Notes: a model not told the origin generated them from the sequence alone. A DNA stretch of 64,000 nucleotides from Georgenia wutianyii (GCF_006349365.1 NZ_CP040899.1:1736001-1800000), one strand, 5' to 3'; shown: positions 8,301 to 16,344, numbered from the stretch's first letter. Numbers and translations: made by a program.

Positions 8301-11034
8301 CGGAGGCGATCCGGCCTGTCTCGACGGGGTCACTCACCCCGTCCTGGTAGAGCGTGTACGGGAAGTCGCCCTCGAGCGCCGCGCCGTCGGCCGTGAGGTC
8401 GACGGTGAACTCGAACGTCGCGTCCTGGTCGGGCTCGAGCGCGGGGTCGGCGACGACGGTCTTGTCGATCCTCAGTGTGCCGGGGGTCGCGAACGCCACG
8501 TACCCGTTGTTCCCGAGGTCCTGCTGCAGCGTCTGGCTCTCGGGGGCCAGCGGCGGGCTGAGGCGGACGTAGTCGGCGGTCTCGGTGTAGTTGCCGTCGA
8601 CCCCGGGGTTGGCGTCGTTGCAGACGGGGACGCTGGTGTCCCAGGCGCTGCCCGCCGGGGTGCACTTGACCTCGTCGAGGTTGTTCGTGCGCTCGGTCAG
8701 GGCGAACATCCCGGCGGGGGCGAACGCCGTCCCCGCGACGCCGGACACCTGGTGGGCCTCGTCCTCACTGTCGAGCAGCTGCTGCTTCGTGGTCGCGACC
8801 CAGAAGGTGCTCTTGGCCGGGCCGTCGACGTTGGAGTACTCGACCTGCGGGTAGTAGTACGTCGTGTCGGCCGGGTCGCTCTCGAAGTCGGCGAACGACA
8901 GCGGCGCGTCGGTCGACTGGGCGGTGTAGAGCGTCGTGTCCGCGGCGAACCGGTAGAACGCGTTGCGGTCCGCCGGCCGGAACTGGGCGTTGGTCTGGGC
9001 GGTGATCCCGTCCGTGCCGGTCTCGAAGGCGTTGGTGTAGAACCGCACGTTCCCGGCGTCGTCGGTGTTCTCGGCGACGTACTGGGCGAGCGCTGCTCCG
9101 TCGGAGGCGCCGAGGGACGCGGTGTCGCCGAGCGCGTCGGTGACACCGTCCTTGGGACCGACGGTGAACAGCAGGTGCACGGGGTGCGACGGGATGATCG
9201 ACACCGAGGTCGGGGTGCCGTCGGCGTCCTCGACGACGTTGGTGTCGCGCAACGGCAGGAGCGAGGCGGGCACCCGCCAGATGACCGTGTCGCCGACCGC
9301 GAGGGCGGGGTTGCGCACCACCTGGACGATGACGTCACCGACGTTCGCGGGGCCGGCGACGTCGTTGGCCTCGTAGGTCCCCTCGAAGGTGTAGGTGGTG
9401 ACGTCCCCCTCTGTCGTGGAGCCGGTGGCGACGAACGTCTGGGCGTCGCAGTCGTTGGGGTCGGGCTCGGACGTCGGGGACTCCCGGATCGAGGAGCAGA
9501 ACGCGATCCGGTCGAGGATCTTGACCTCCATGAACGGCCCGAGCTCGTCGGTCATCGTGAGGTAGCCCGAGGTCGCCGGGCTGTTGTTCTCGATGTCGAT
9601 CGGGAAGTTGGGCGGCGCCTCGGTGATCGAGGTGGCGATCTGGGTGAACGCCTCCTCCAGGTCCTCGGCGGTCACCGGGGAGTAGAAGGCGTCGTTGTAG
9701 GCGAGCGTCGTCGGGTCCGCGGCGGGGACGCCGCCCGTGGCGCTCGTCGGGTGCCCGACGTTCGTCAGGCACACGTCGGTGCTGCCGGTGCGGTTGACGA
9801 GGACGCACGGGATCGTGCCGGTCCCGCCGCCGGCCCGGTACTGCGCGAACCAGGTGCGGAAGTCTGCGGCGTAGGTGTTGGTCGTGGACCCGAGCTCGTC
9901 TGCCGGGTCGAGGGTGACGCGCGCGAGGGCCTGGCTCTCGGCGGACAACGAGTCCAGACCGAAGGCGACCGTGTAGACGCGGGCGTCGGTGCCGAGGTCT
10001 GCGGACGTGGCGTAGTTCTCGTTGACGATGTTCTTGAAGTACTGGGCGGTGAGCGCGGCCATGAAGCCGTTGCCGGAGTAGCCCGCGTTCCCGGGTCCGA
10101 CGTTGTCCCGGCCCGCGCCGTTGCTCGGGATGTTCCACCACTGCGGGGAGCTGGTGCCGCCCTGCGCGTTGGCCGCGACGGAGTAGGTGGGCTCGCCGTC
10201 CGACATGAGCAGGACGCTCGGGATGCGCTCACCGGCCACGCCGGTCTGCGTCGCGAGGATGTTCATCCCGCGGTAGATGCCGCGCTCGATGTTCGTGCCA
10301 CCGACGACCTCGGTACGGTTCGACGCCGGGCACCCGTTCGCGGCGAACGTGACGTAGAGGTTCCCGCCTGCGTTGCACAGCCGCATGTAGATGTCGTCGC
10401 CGGCGGCGTCCTGGCCGATCGGCTCGGGCCGACCGAGGCCGATGAGCGTGCCCGTGCTGTTGCCGAAGCTGGTGAGGGCGACGCGGTTGTCGGGGTCGGC
10501 ACCGAGGATGATGCGAAGTGCGCTGTTGGTGGCCTCGACGAGGGCCTCGGCCCGGGAACCGGCGCCGCTGTTCGTGATGCAGTTGGTGCTCGGGTTGTCG
10601 ATGCAGGACCGCATCGAGCCCGAGAGGTCGACGACGAGCGACGCGTCGATCGGGATGGGCTCCTCGCGCGAGACGTGGCGCGTGCTGCCGATGGCCGAGA
10701 GTGCCACGGCCGTCTCGTTCGTCCCGACCTCGAGCGGCGGGACCTCTCGTCCCGGGTCCTCGACCGTCGTGTCGAACACCGTCTTGTCCGTCCAGATGCG
10801 GCCCGGGCTCCGCGAGATGTTGTAGTACCCCTGCGTGGGGTCCGATCCCGGGAAGTCGTGCCACGTGGGCGGGTCGACGACGCGGTCGACGGCATCGGCG
10901 GCGGCGGCGGGTTCGGCCAGCGACAGGACGCCGGTCACCGCCCCGCCGACGACGAGTGTCGCCGCGACCACCGCGCCGGCAGCACGCCGACGCCATCCGC
11001 CAAGGACAGTTGTGCTCTTCCTCGAACCGTGCAT
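5317..11034 (-). CDS. Giant LPSTG-anchored VWA/pilin-repeat surface protein
   Basis: A 1905-residue cell-wall adhesin. The ATG at 11034 begins a signal peptide (basic GGWRRR, hydrophobic AVVAATLVVGGAVTGVLSLA, cut near AAAADA). A VWA domain follows, with the metal-binding motif DLSGS at about residue 136. After about residue 760 come a series of IDKT/KTLTGR-type pilin domains of the FctA/Spy0128 and CnaB class, each ending in a TYTVTE-like E-box, the signature of intramolecular isopeptide bonds. The C-terminus has LPSTG (residues 1868-1872), a hydrophobic helix and RDRRRR, the standard sortase signal. It resembles pilus-tip adhesins of actinobacteria. No sortase or other pilin lies in the window, so it probably uses a housekeeping sortase elsewhere. 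Confidence 0.9.
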   Translation of the reverse strand: MHGSRKSTTVLGGWRRRAAGAVVAATLVVGGAVTGVLSLAEPAAAADAVDRVVDPPTWHDFPGSDPTQGYYNISRSPGRIWTDKTVFDTTVEDPGREVPPLEVGTNETAVALSAIGSTRHVSREEPIPIDASLVVDLSGSMRSCIDNPSTNCITNSGAGSRAEALVEATNSALRIILGADPDNRVALTSFGNSTGTLIGLGRPEPIGQDAAGDDIYMRLCNAGGNLYVTFAANGCPASNRTEVVGGTNIERGIYRGMNILATQTGVAGERIPSVLLMSDGEPTYSVAANAQGGTSSPQWWNIPSNGAGRDNVGPGNAGYSGNGFMAALTAQYFKNIVNENYATSADLGTDARVYTVAFGLDSLSAESQALARVTLDPADELGSTTNTYAADFRTWFAQYRAGGGTGTIPCVLVNRTGSTDVCLTNVGHPTSATGGVPAADPTTLAYNDAFYSPVTAEDLEEAFTQIATSITEAPPNFPIDIENNSPATSGYLTMTDELGPFMEVKILDRIAFCSSIRESPTSEPDPNDCDAQTFVATGSTTEGDVTTYTFEGTYEANDVAGPANVGDVIVQVVRNPALAVGDTVIWRVPASLLPLRDTNVVEDADGTPTSVSIIPSHPVHLLFTVGPKDGVTDALGDTASLGASDGAALAQYVAENTDDAGNVRFYTNAFETGTDGITAQTNAQFRPADRNAFYRFAADTTLYTAQSTDAPLSFADFESDPADTTYYYPQVEYSNVDGPAKSTFWVATTKQQLLDSEDEAHQVSGVAGTAFAPAGMFALTERTNNLDEVKCTPAGSAWDTSVPVCNDANPGVDGNYTETADYVRLSPPLAPESQTLQQDLGNNGYVAFATPGTLRIDKTVVADPALEPDQDATFEFTVDLTADGAALEGDFPYTLYQDGVSDPVETGRIASGGTVSLTVDQYVTIGNLPAGATYTVTETPPASGFTQTSPTGPATGTIETAAEATATFENTYTATAVTLATPSATKVLEPWPAGLTFDATLCGSGVPLPEGAGADGCVTVELTAADPTAAFGDIVFESPGQYQYAITETRSTAAGVTSSAAQYQWTVQVSDNGTGELTATVALVRVADDAGVAVSEPVAGGSPATFTNSFSATETSISLPAAKMVRDLSLPGSEAEQMRFPALSHTAEFTALGVTPDDVPVPAPTGCTSPCQVSNTPGSPDLSSPQITFGETDVNHTFYYSVREVADPTRPFVDYDTSAYVYRVSVTAVDTDEGAVVDATLATCETTATALEQSTYGDCDPTTGTYTEGQTADFVNVYEPAAGTTDLTATKSFQGRPWLDGDSFEFQLVPAPGATSDAVAAGTVTLPGGNPWAVTVSDPAQPTATFAGLSFSQQGSYQFLVTETVPADTRGITYDTHTLVYDVSVTNVTVDGELEVQATPRGGQGQQTFTNTYAGAVTVAGVEIDKTLTGRDQRAGEFVFDIVPADQAAADKAGIPLTGAELATQSDARPGETIGQQLLGTVQYTQADLGSTYTYTVTERQGTTTGGVEYDDATWTVTRAAQYDPETAGLYVLTTVTGPDGATQYDSRTSEVPVVSFANAYSAQPTTATVGGSKTITGRGWLEGETFRFQLTPQDDAPAPADDTVTVAGDAAAGQAVPFEFEPITYDTAGEFRYVIAELAPDDGEGLSYDRHPSLATVTVTDDGEGSLVAAVTYDTDEDFVNMYSSQYTAAVELAKTLLGRDLEAGEFTFDVVPQDSGAAAVADLPEEGSSLVNAEGAADGEPSVTDVLPAVFLTQADAGQTYCYAMTERAGSLPDVRYDPTAYDVCLAVADNGRGVITVTTTVTGSDGTEVVTENSSDADPAGPWPLVPFTNIYEEPTPPPGPEPTPPPDAPDVPVPPDDTTPGWHLPSTGAAVLGLLALALLLAMLGALLVRDRRRRDGSAGS

Positions 11035-11301
11035 CCCGGACTCCCCCGACGTCGCCGGTGCATGTTCGGGGCAGCCTATGACACGGATCACATTCGTGCC
11101 CGCTCCGGGACACTCGTGCGGGGCTTCGGCTGACACGTCCCAGCGCGCCTCCCGGCATCCCACGCGGTGCGCGCCTTGGCCGACGTCGAGCCGCGTGCTG
11201 CCGGCCCTCCCCAGCAGTGGTGACACCAGCCAGCGGCTGGAAGTAGTCCGCGGAGCGGCACGCCAAAGCTGGCAGAGCCGCGACCCAATAGCCTGCAGTT
11301 T

Positions 11302-12135
11302 GTGAACGACGAAGTTGCCGATCAGTCGACCCGATCCACGGTCCGCTACAGCCATGGGCACGAGCTGCCTGTTCTCGCCTCGCATGCCGCGCGCACCGCC
11401 GTGAACTCGGCGGCATATCTGCTGCCGCATCTGCGTGGCGGCCAGAGCATCCTCGACGTCGGGTGCGGTCCCGGGACCATCACGCTGGACCTCGCCGAGC
11501 TCGTGGCTCCCGGCCAGGTGGTCGGTGTAGAGAACACCGAGGCGCCGCTGGCGGCAGCACGCGAGAACGCCGCCAGGCGCGGGGACTCCCGGACACGGTT
11601 CGAGCTTGCGGACGCAGTGGCGCTTGGCTACCCGGATGCAAGCTTCGACATCGTCCACGCTCACCAGGTGCTGCAGCACCTCGCGGACCCGGTGGCCGCG
11701 CTCCGTGAGATGGGTCGTGTCTGCCGACCGGGCGGATGGATCGCCGCCCGCGACGCCGATTACGCCGCCATGGCGTGGTACCCGGACTCACCCCATCTGG
11801 AACAGTGGCGTACGACCTACCGGCAGATCGCCCACCGCAACGGCGCGAATCCCGACGCCGGTCGGCGGCTGCGCTCCTGGGCACACCAGGCAGGCATCAC
11901 CGACGTCCAGGTCACCTCTTCCACGTGGACCTACGCCGACCCGGCGAGCTGTCGATGGTGGGGCAACGGACAAGCTGCGCGCGTCGAAGCGGGCGCGTTC
12001 TCCGCCCAGGCAGCGGAACTCGGACTCACGCGCGCCGACGTCGAGGCGATTGCCGACGGCTGGCGTACCTGGGGTGAGAGTCCTGATGCCTGGTTCGTCA
12101 TTCTCCACGGAGAACTACTCGCGCAGTGCCGGTGA
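11302..12135 (+). CDS. Class I SAM-dependent methyltransferase
   Basis: A 277-residue UbiE/Methyltransf_11-type protein starting at GTG 11302. The SAM-binding motif I is LDVGCGPGTITL (from residue 51); an acidic residue follows in VVGVEN (motif II), and AHQVLQHLADPVAALREMGR is the usual post-motif helix. The C-terminal third (WTYADPASCRWWG) is typical of small-molecule methyltransferases of this group. The substrate is unknown. It is divergent from the surface protein gene and starts the accessory island that runs to tRNA-Pro. No clear ribosome-binding site precedes the GTG, so either the mRNA is leaderless or the true start is slightly different. Confidence 0.85.
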   Translation: MNDEVADQSTRSTVRYSHGHELPVLASHAARTAVNSAAYLLPHLRGGQSILDVGCGPGTITLDLAELVAPGQVVGVENTEAPLAAARENAARRGDSRTRFELADAVALGYPDASFDIVHAHQVLQHLADPVAALREMGRVCRPGGWIAARDADYAAMAWYPDSPHLEQWRTTYRQIAHRNGANPDAGRRLRSWAHQAGITDVQVTSSTWTYADPASCRWWGNGQAARVEAGAFSAQAAELGLTRADVEAIADGWRTWGESPDAWFVILHGELLAQCR

Positions 12136-12184
12136 GCCGCTCCCTGGGGAGCGACCCGCACGACCTGCCCTCGCAAGCCGATCG

Positions 12185-12455
12185 TCACCTGGGATGCCGC
12201 GGACTCAGTCGGGCGGAAGCTTGCTCAGCCGACGGATCGACGCCGGCGAGGCGAATCAGGTCGACGTCGGCACAGGCGTAGAGGGTGTATGTCCGGTCCC
12301 CGCGCTGGCCTTCGGCCCACTGGATAGCTCCATGCACATCGGTTCCGCTGGGTTCGTACTCTTCGGAAGCCGTGCCGGTCCAAAAGTAGACCCTGAAAGC
12401 GCGGGCGCTCGATCTCCCAGGTCTCGTCGCGCGGGTCGATCGGTCGTACGCGCAT
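12185..12455 (-). pseudogene. Small conserved actinobacterial protein broken by a single-base frameshift
   Basis: From an ATG at 12455 the frame reads MRVRPIDPRDETWEIERPRF and then loses sense. One base further along, another frame continues with FRVYFWTGTASEEYEPSG and ends at 12185. Removing one base of the CGCTTT run near 12400 joins the two into a continuous protein of about 90 residues, ending with DRTYTLYACADVDLIRLAG. The joined product looks like the short proteins starting MRVRPIDPRD that occur in many actinobacteria, whose function is unknown to me. It is either a decayed gene or a sequencing error. Confidence 0.6.
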
Positions 12456-12626
12456 CGTTCCAGTCTCGCGCAGTTGTCGACGTCATCCGACAGACAGACG
12501 CAAACCCCGCGCGCGATGCGGCAACTCCGGCATCCGGCAGAGGATCGGCAATCGGCACCCATATCTCGTCCGTCCGATGGCTCACGGGAGGCAAGCGCCT
12601 CGAAGGCTCTGGCAGACTGCCGGACC

Positions 12627-13040
12627 ATGAGCGGTGAGACGAACCTGGCGAAGTTGCTGGCGGGGATGTCACCGCGATGCCGTCCAGGACGGTTCGTCTT
12701 CGTCACCGTGCAGAGCGGCACGGTCGACGCCGATGTCCTGGCAAGCGTTGTCGAGCCCGAGGGCCTCAGCGTGGTGATCGCCCAGGATGACGCTGATCGA
12801 CTGGGGCTCACCTACGACTACGTCGCCGGATGGATCACCTTGCAGGTCTACTCGGCACTTGAGGCAGTCGGGCTGACCGCAGCAGTAAGCGGTGCCCTCG
12901 CAGAGGCCGACATCAGCTGCAACGTGGTTGCCGGCTACAACCACGACCACTTACTGGTTCCTATCGACCGTCTCGACGACGAACTGGACGCTCTCCGCCG
13001 CCTCGCGGTTGACAGGACTGTCAGAAGCGCCGTCCCGTAG
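12627..13040 (+). CDS. ACT-domain-containing protein
   Basis: A 137-residue protein from ATG 12627; the frame is open further upstream, but that region lacks any conserved sequence. The N-terminal half (PGRFVFVTVQSGTVDADVL, EGLSVVIAQDDADRLGL) and the C-terminal half (ITLQVYSALEAVGLTAAVS, DISCNVVAGYNHDHLLVP) form the tandem ACT arrangement of the DUF2241/ACT_7 family. ACT domains bind small ligands, usually amino acids, but the ligand of this family is not established. It stands alone on its strand inside the accessory island and ends 20 bp before the IS21 remnant. Confidence 0.82.
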   Translation: MSGETNLAKLLAGMSPRCRPGRFVFVTVQSGTVDADVLASVVEPEGLSVVIAQDDADRLGLTYDYVAGWITLQVYSALEAVGLTAAVSGALAEADISCNVVAGYNHDHLLVPIDRLDDELDALRRLAVDRTVRSAVP

Positions 13041-13060
13041 ACCGAACCAGCAGCAGACAC

Positions 13061-13198
13061 GTCTTCGGCGATGACACCGTCGCCGCCGCGATGATCGACC
13101 GCCTCGTCCACCACGCCGACGTCATCGCCCCCAAAGGCGACTCCTACCGACTCAAGAACCGCGACCTCGGCCGCCCGCCAGCGGCCACAACCGACTGA
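13061..13198 (+). pseudogene. istB: 3' fragment of an IS21-family istB helper ATPase gene
   Basis: This frame gives VFGDDTVAAAMIDRLVHHAD and continues as IAPKGDSYRLKNRDLGR before a TGA at 13196-13198. This is the characteristic C-terminal end of IstB, the ATPase helper of IS21-family transposition. Only about 45 residues remain; the P-loop part and the whole istA gene are absent, so the element is dead. The terminal repeats of the IS follow directly. From 13041 to 13467 there is no intact gene: this fragment, the IS end, and about 200 bp in which I see nothing. Confidence 0.85.
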
Positions 13199-13210
13199 CC
13201 ACACCACGAG

Positions 13211-13263
13211 AGGGGTCCACTTTCACCCGTCGCAAAGGGGTCCACTTTCAGCCGTCGTTGACA
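13211..13263 (+). mobile_element. Right terminal repeats of the IS21-family remnant
   Basis: Two copies of AGGGGTCCACTTTCA lie at 13211-13225 and 13236-13250, followed by the terminal CGTTGACA ending at 13263. Read inward from the end this is TGTCAACGACGGCTG followed by AAAGTGGACCCC repeats, the multiple terminal repeats typical of IS21 elements, recognised by the IstA transposase. No matching left end was found in the window. The sequence next to the ACT-domain gene is therefore probably a deletion junction. Confidence 0.8.
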
Positions 13264-13467
13264 CTTGTGGGCGATCTTGCTCATGCAAATGGGTGCGCTT
13301 GACCCCGGCCGCCCACGATCGGCGTCGGTTAGTTGAGGCGATCATCCGTTGCATCCGGAGTCGTGAGCCGCAGGGCGGGAGCACGTGAATGCGCGGGATC
13401 CGTTGGCTGACTCCGCCGACTGCGACCGGTCGCTACTTCGCCGAGCTCTCTACCCACGTCAGGTCGG

Positions 13468-14505
13468 TCAGGCGGCGGCCGGGACGGGATCGGACCCGAA
13501 TCCGGGTCCGGAGTCGATGATCTGCCCGAGCAGCTTGAGGCCGGGGCGATCCACGGGTCGGTTGTTGGCGTTGAGGATCACGACTGCGGCGCCGTGTTCG
13601 GGGGCTATAGCCAGCAGGCTGCGATATCCACCCGTGCCGCCACTGTGGAACATGACTCGATGCTGGGTGCGGGGCAGGTTGGCTGCGATCCAGCCGGGAT
13701 GGATCGCAGCTCGTGCGTTGATGCGGTGCGCGGTCGTGCGGTTGAGAGCGATCGCTTCGGCGAGTTCTTCGGGGGCGGGGCCGAGGTGGGCCCGCGCGAG
13801 CCTGAGCAGGTCGGGAACCGTCGAGTGAAGGCCGCCGGCACCGGCGAGGGCGGCCAGGTGCCACGGTGGGCGTGGTCGTCCCGTGCGGGAGTGACCGGGG
13901 GCCAACCGGGCTGCGCCTTCGAGATCGAGGACCACGCGGGTGTCTGTCATGCCCAGATGCCGGCAGATCTCGGCCTGGACGAGCGAGTCGTAGTCGGTCT
14001 CGGTGTGGCGTGCCAGGACGAATCCGAGCAAGCCGGCGCCGAGGTTGGAGTAGCAGAAGCGGGTGCCGGGCACCGATCGCAAACGGGTGCGCCGCAACCC
14101 GTCCATCAGGAGCTCGCCGGTGCATCCGGCGTAGGGGTCTGCTCGCAACAGGCCCCGTGGCAGGGTCCCCTTGGGAAGCCTTGGTAACCCAGAAGTGTGG
14201 GAGGCCAGGTGCCTCAGCCTGATGACCTCGCCGCCGCGCTGGGGGGCCGTGATGTCACGAGGTAGGAGGTCGCTCAGGGGTTGGTCCAGCCCCACGACGC
14301 CGCGCACGGCGAGCTGGGCCAAGGCGAGCGCGGTGAACGTCTTGGTGATGGAACCGATCTCGAACTGCGTGCCGGGATCTGCGCCGTGCACTGCGGACTG
14401 CCTGCCGTGCAGCGCACCCACCACCACGACACCACGCTGTCCAGCGCCGAGTCGTTGCGCTGTTCGTCCTGACAGATCGTCAAGGAGCGAGTTGATCATC
14501 GTCAT
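13468..14505 (-). CDS. Serine hydrolase of the class C beta-lactamase/PBP4* fold
   Basis: A 345-residue protein from ATG 14505 (or 14499). It has all three active-site motifs of the AmpC/esterase EstB/DD-peptidase group: SITK at residues 52-55 with the nucleophilic serine, YSN at 152-154, and HSGG at 287-290 in the place of KTG. There is no signal peptide, so it is predicted to be cytoplasmic, which argues against a classical secreted beta-lactamase and for an esterase or peptidase. Its start overlaps the stop of the HTH gene by ATGA, making a two-gene operon under the double operator upstream. Confidence 0.88.
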   Translation of the reverse strand: MTMINSLLDDLSGRTAQRLGAGQRGVVVVGALHGRQSAVHGADPGTQFEIGSITKTFTALALAQLAVRGVVGLDQPLSDLLPRDITAPQRGGEVIRLRHLASHTSGLPRLPKGTLPRGLLRADPYAGCTGELLMDGLRRTRLRSVPGTRFCYSNLGAGLLGFVLARHTETDYDSLVQAEICRHLGMTDTRVVLDLEGAARLAPGHSRTGRPRPPWHLAALAGAGGLHSTVPDLLRLARAHLGPAPEELAEAIALNRTTAHRINARAAIHPGWIAANLPRTQHRVMFHSGGTGGYRSLLAIAPEHGAAVVILNANNRPVDRPGLKLLGQIIDSGPGFGSDPVPAAA

Positions 14506-14732
14506 GCCTCCGTGCGGCCGAACAGGTGCCGGCCCCCGTACTTCTTGTGGACGGCTTGCTTCGAGACGCCGAGCGCCTCGGCAATCTGCGCCCACGTGGT
14601 CCCTGACACGCGGGCACGGTGGACCAGGACCTCTTCGTGTCCTTCCAGTCGGCGGCGCAGCGCGGTCGCTTCGCGCAACGCTTGGAGGGGATCGGTGTGC
14701 TCGGTGATCCATGCAAGATCAACATCGGCCAT
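14502..14732 (-). CDS. Small helix-turn-helix DNA-binding regulator
   Basis: A 76-residue protein from ATG 14732. The first 40 residues are helical and charged (LQALREATALRRRLEGHEEV). A homeodomain-like HTH covers about residues 44-66 (TTWAQIAEALGVSKQAVHKK), with the recognition helix SKQAVHKKY. Extension to 14936 is possible, but that part is not conserved and crosses the operators. It is the first gene of the operon with the serine hydrolase. The two palindromes immediately upstream, overlapping the promoter, strongly suggest that this protein represses its own operon. Confidence 0.82.
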   Translation of the reverse strand: MADVDLAWITEHTDPLQALREATALRRRLEGHEEVLVHRARVSGTTWAQIAEALGVSKQAVHKKYGGRHLFGRTEA

Positions 14733-14735
14733 GCG

Positions 14736-14779
14736 GTCAACCCTAGTTGACTTCTCTATGGTCGTCAACTTACGTTGAC
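14736..14779 (-). promoter_or_regulatory. Autoregulated promoter with two identical-arm palindromic operators
   Basis: Two 16-bp palindromes with the same arms, GTCAAC-N4-GTTGAC, lie at 14764-14779 and 14736-14751, centres 28 bp apart. On the minus strand TTGACG (14768-14763) and TAGGGT (14745-14740) are separated by exactly 17 bp and form a sigma-70-type promoter. The -35 box coincides with the right arm of the distal operator, and the -10 box lies inside the proximal one. The -10 box ends seven bases before the ATG at 14732, so the transcript should be leaderless or nearly so. Binding at both palindromes would cover the promoter fully. Confidence 0.8.
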
Positions 14780-15146
14780 TGCCCGCAGCGGCACATCCTT
14801 CTACCGCGGTCAGGAACCATCCGACCAGTTGGGAGCCCATCGCCCGATTCGCTCGCCCCACGACACCGACGGGTTCGCTGACCGACTCGTTGCCTGAACG
14901 CACTCCACGGCCGCCATACGGGCTCTGCCCGACCATTCCGCCCAGCGGGCATCCGCCCGACCATTCCGCTCAGCGGGCATCCGCCCGACCATGCCGCCCA
15001 AGGTGCCGACCGTCGGCGCGCGACTGACCGATCATCGGACGGGTCGCGACCCTGGCAATCGTGTACGAGTCGCCAACATCGCCGTCCGCGCACGGCGACC
15101 GATTGTGGCCCCCGTCGGATCTCCACATACTCCTGGGCACGTCGCC
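14780..15146. other. Gene-free stretch between the HTH operon and the integrase, with a 28-bp tandem repeat
   Basis: No credible gene is visible in either strand of this 367-bp interval between the operators and the integrase start. It contains the 28-bp tandem repeat at 14927-15000, listed separately. The remainder shows no clear motif, although it must hold the integrase promoter and possibly recombinase arm sites. Confidence 0.6.
14927..15000. repeat. 28-bp tandem direct repeat, 2.6 copies
   Basis: Copies start at 14927, 14955 and 14983 with an exact 28-bp period. The unit begins GCCCGACCATTCCGCC and ends AGCGGGCATCC. Copies 1 and 2 differ at one base; copy 3 is truncated after 18 bases and carries one substitution. 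Each unit also has GCCCG at the start and CGGGC near the end, so it can form a small hairpin. The position about 150 bp before the integrase gene suits arm-type binding sites for a recombinase or excision factor, but that is inference. Confidence 0.8.
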
Positions 15147-16344
15147 ATGGGTAGAAGGGCCGGTCGCGGCGACGGGACCATCTACCGGCGCCACGACCAC
15201 CCGACCTGTCCGCCCCTGGGCTCTGATGGCACGCGGCCCGACCACCGTTGCCAGGGTCGATGGACCGCTTCGATCGAACTGCCGGCGCTCAACGGCAGGC
15301 GCCGGCGCGCAACCTTCTTCGGCACCTTCCACGCAGAAGTAAAGAAGAAGCTCCAGGCGGCTCGACAGCGGCTCGATGTCGGCGGCCCGGTCCGAGACTC
15401 CTCGGTGAAGCTCCACAAGGTCATCGACGAGTGGATGCGCACCACGCTTGAGGCGTCGGACCGCAAGCGGTCGACGAAGGACACGTACGAGGTCCTTCTC
15501 CGCACACACGCACTGTCGGACCAGATGGCCGCGCTCCCCAATCGGGAAGGTAGGTGCCGCGGACATCGAGGCATTCATCCTCCGGCTGCGCGCCAAAGGT
15601 CTCTCATCCTCGACGATCCGCCAGATCGACACCGTACTCAGGCAGGTATTGGATACCGCCGTACGTGATGGCCTCCTCGGCGCGAGCCCCGCGTCCAAGC
15701 TGAAGAGGCCAACCGTCACCAGCGCCGAAGCCCGCGCGCTGGCACCACACGAGGTCGACGCCTTACTCAGGGCAGCCGAGGGCACTCGTTACGAGCACCT
15801 GCTGCGAGTGCTCGCCGGTACGGGGTTGCGACGGGGTGAAGCCCTCGCGCTCCGGTGGTCCGAGGTTGACCTGACGCGCCGGCTCGTCACCGTGCGCGGA
15901 ACCCTTGCACGAACACGCGAGGGCCTCGAGGTTCAGCCGCCGAAGACAGAGCGCTCACGCCGTACGATCCCCGTCTCGACCGCGACCGCCGCTGTCCTTT
16001 CCGCCGTGCGCGCGTCTCAAGACGAGGCCCGCGCTCGAAGCGAAGGATCGTGGAGGGAGAGCGGGCTGGTCTTCACGACGGAGTTCGGCGGACCGATCGA
16101 TCCACGGAACGCGTCGCGAGCCATGTCCACCGCCGCCAAGAACGCCGGACTTCACGGCGTCGGTATCCATACGCTCCGGCACACGGCCGCCTCGACCATG
16201 CTCGAGGCAGGCGTCCCCCTGCGCACGGTCTCGGAGATTCTCGGCCACGCCTCGGTGCAAGTCACCGGCGACATCTACGGGCACGTCTCCACCGAGGGCG
16301 CACGAGCCGCCGTCGACCGCCTGGCCTCGTCCCTTGGGTGGTAG
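15147..16344 (+). pseudogene. Phage-type tyrosine integrase with a single-base frameshift
   Basis: From ATG 15147 the frame gives the AP2-like DNA-binding start of tyrosine integrases (GDGTIYRR, GRWTASIELPALNG) and the core-binding domain up to MAALP near 15540. There an extra A in CTCCCCAATCGGG shifts the frame. The continuation (IGKVGAADIEAFI) runs in another frame to the stop at 16344. All catalytic residues are present in the second part: R in GTGLRRGEAL, HTLRH, GH in LGHAS, and the nucleophile Y in GDIYGHVS. The full product would be about 398 residues. Either the gene is inactive or the base is a sequencing error. It lies 224 bp from the 3' end of tRNA-Pro. Confidence 0.88.

Noticed and set aside
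8752..11133. Long plus-strand open frame of 793 codons opposite the surface protein
   Set aside because: It is a shadow of the high-GC antisense gene: composition is Arg/Gly/Val/Asp-rich, without known domains or start signals.
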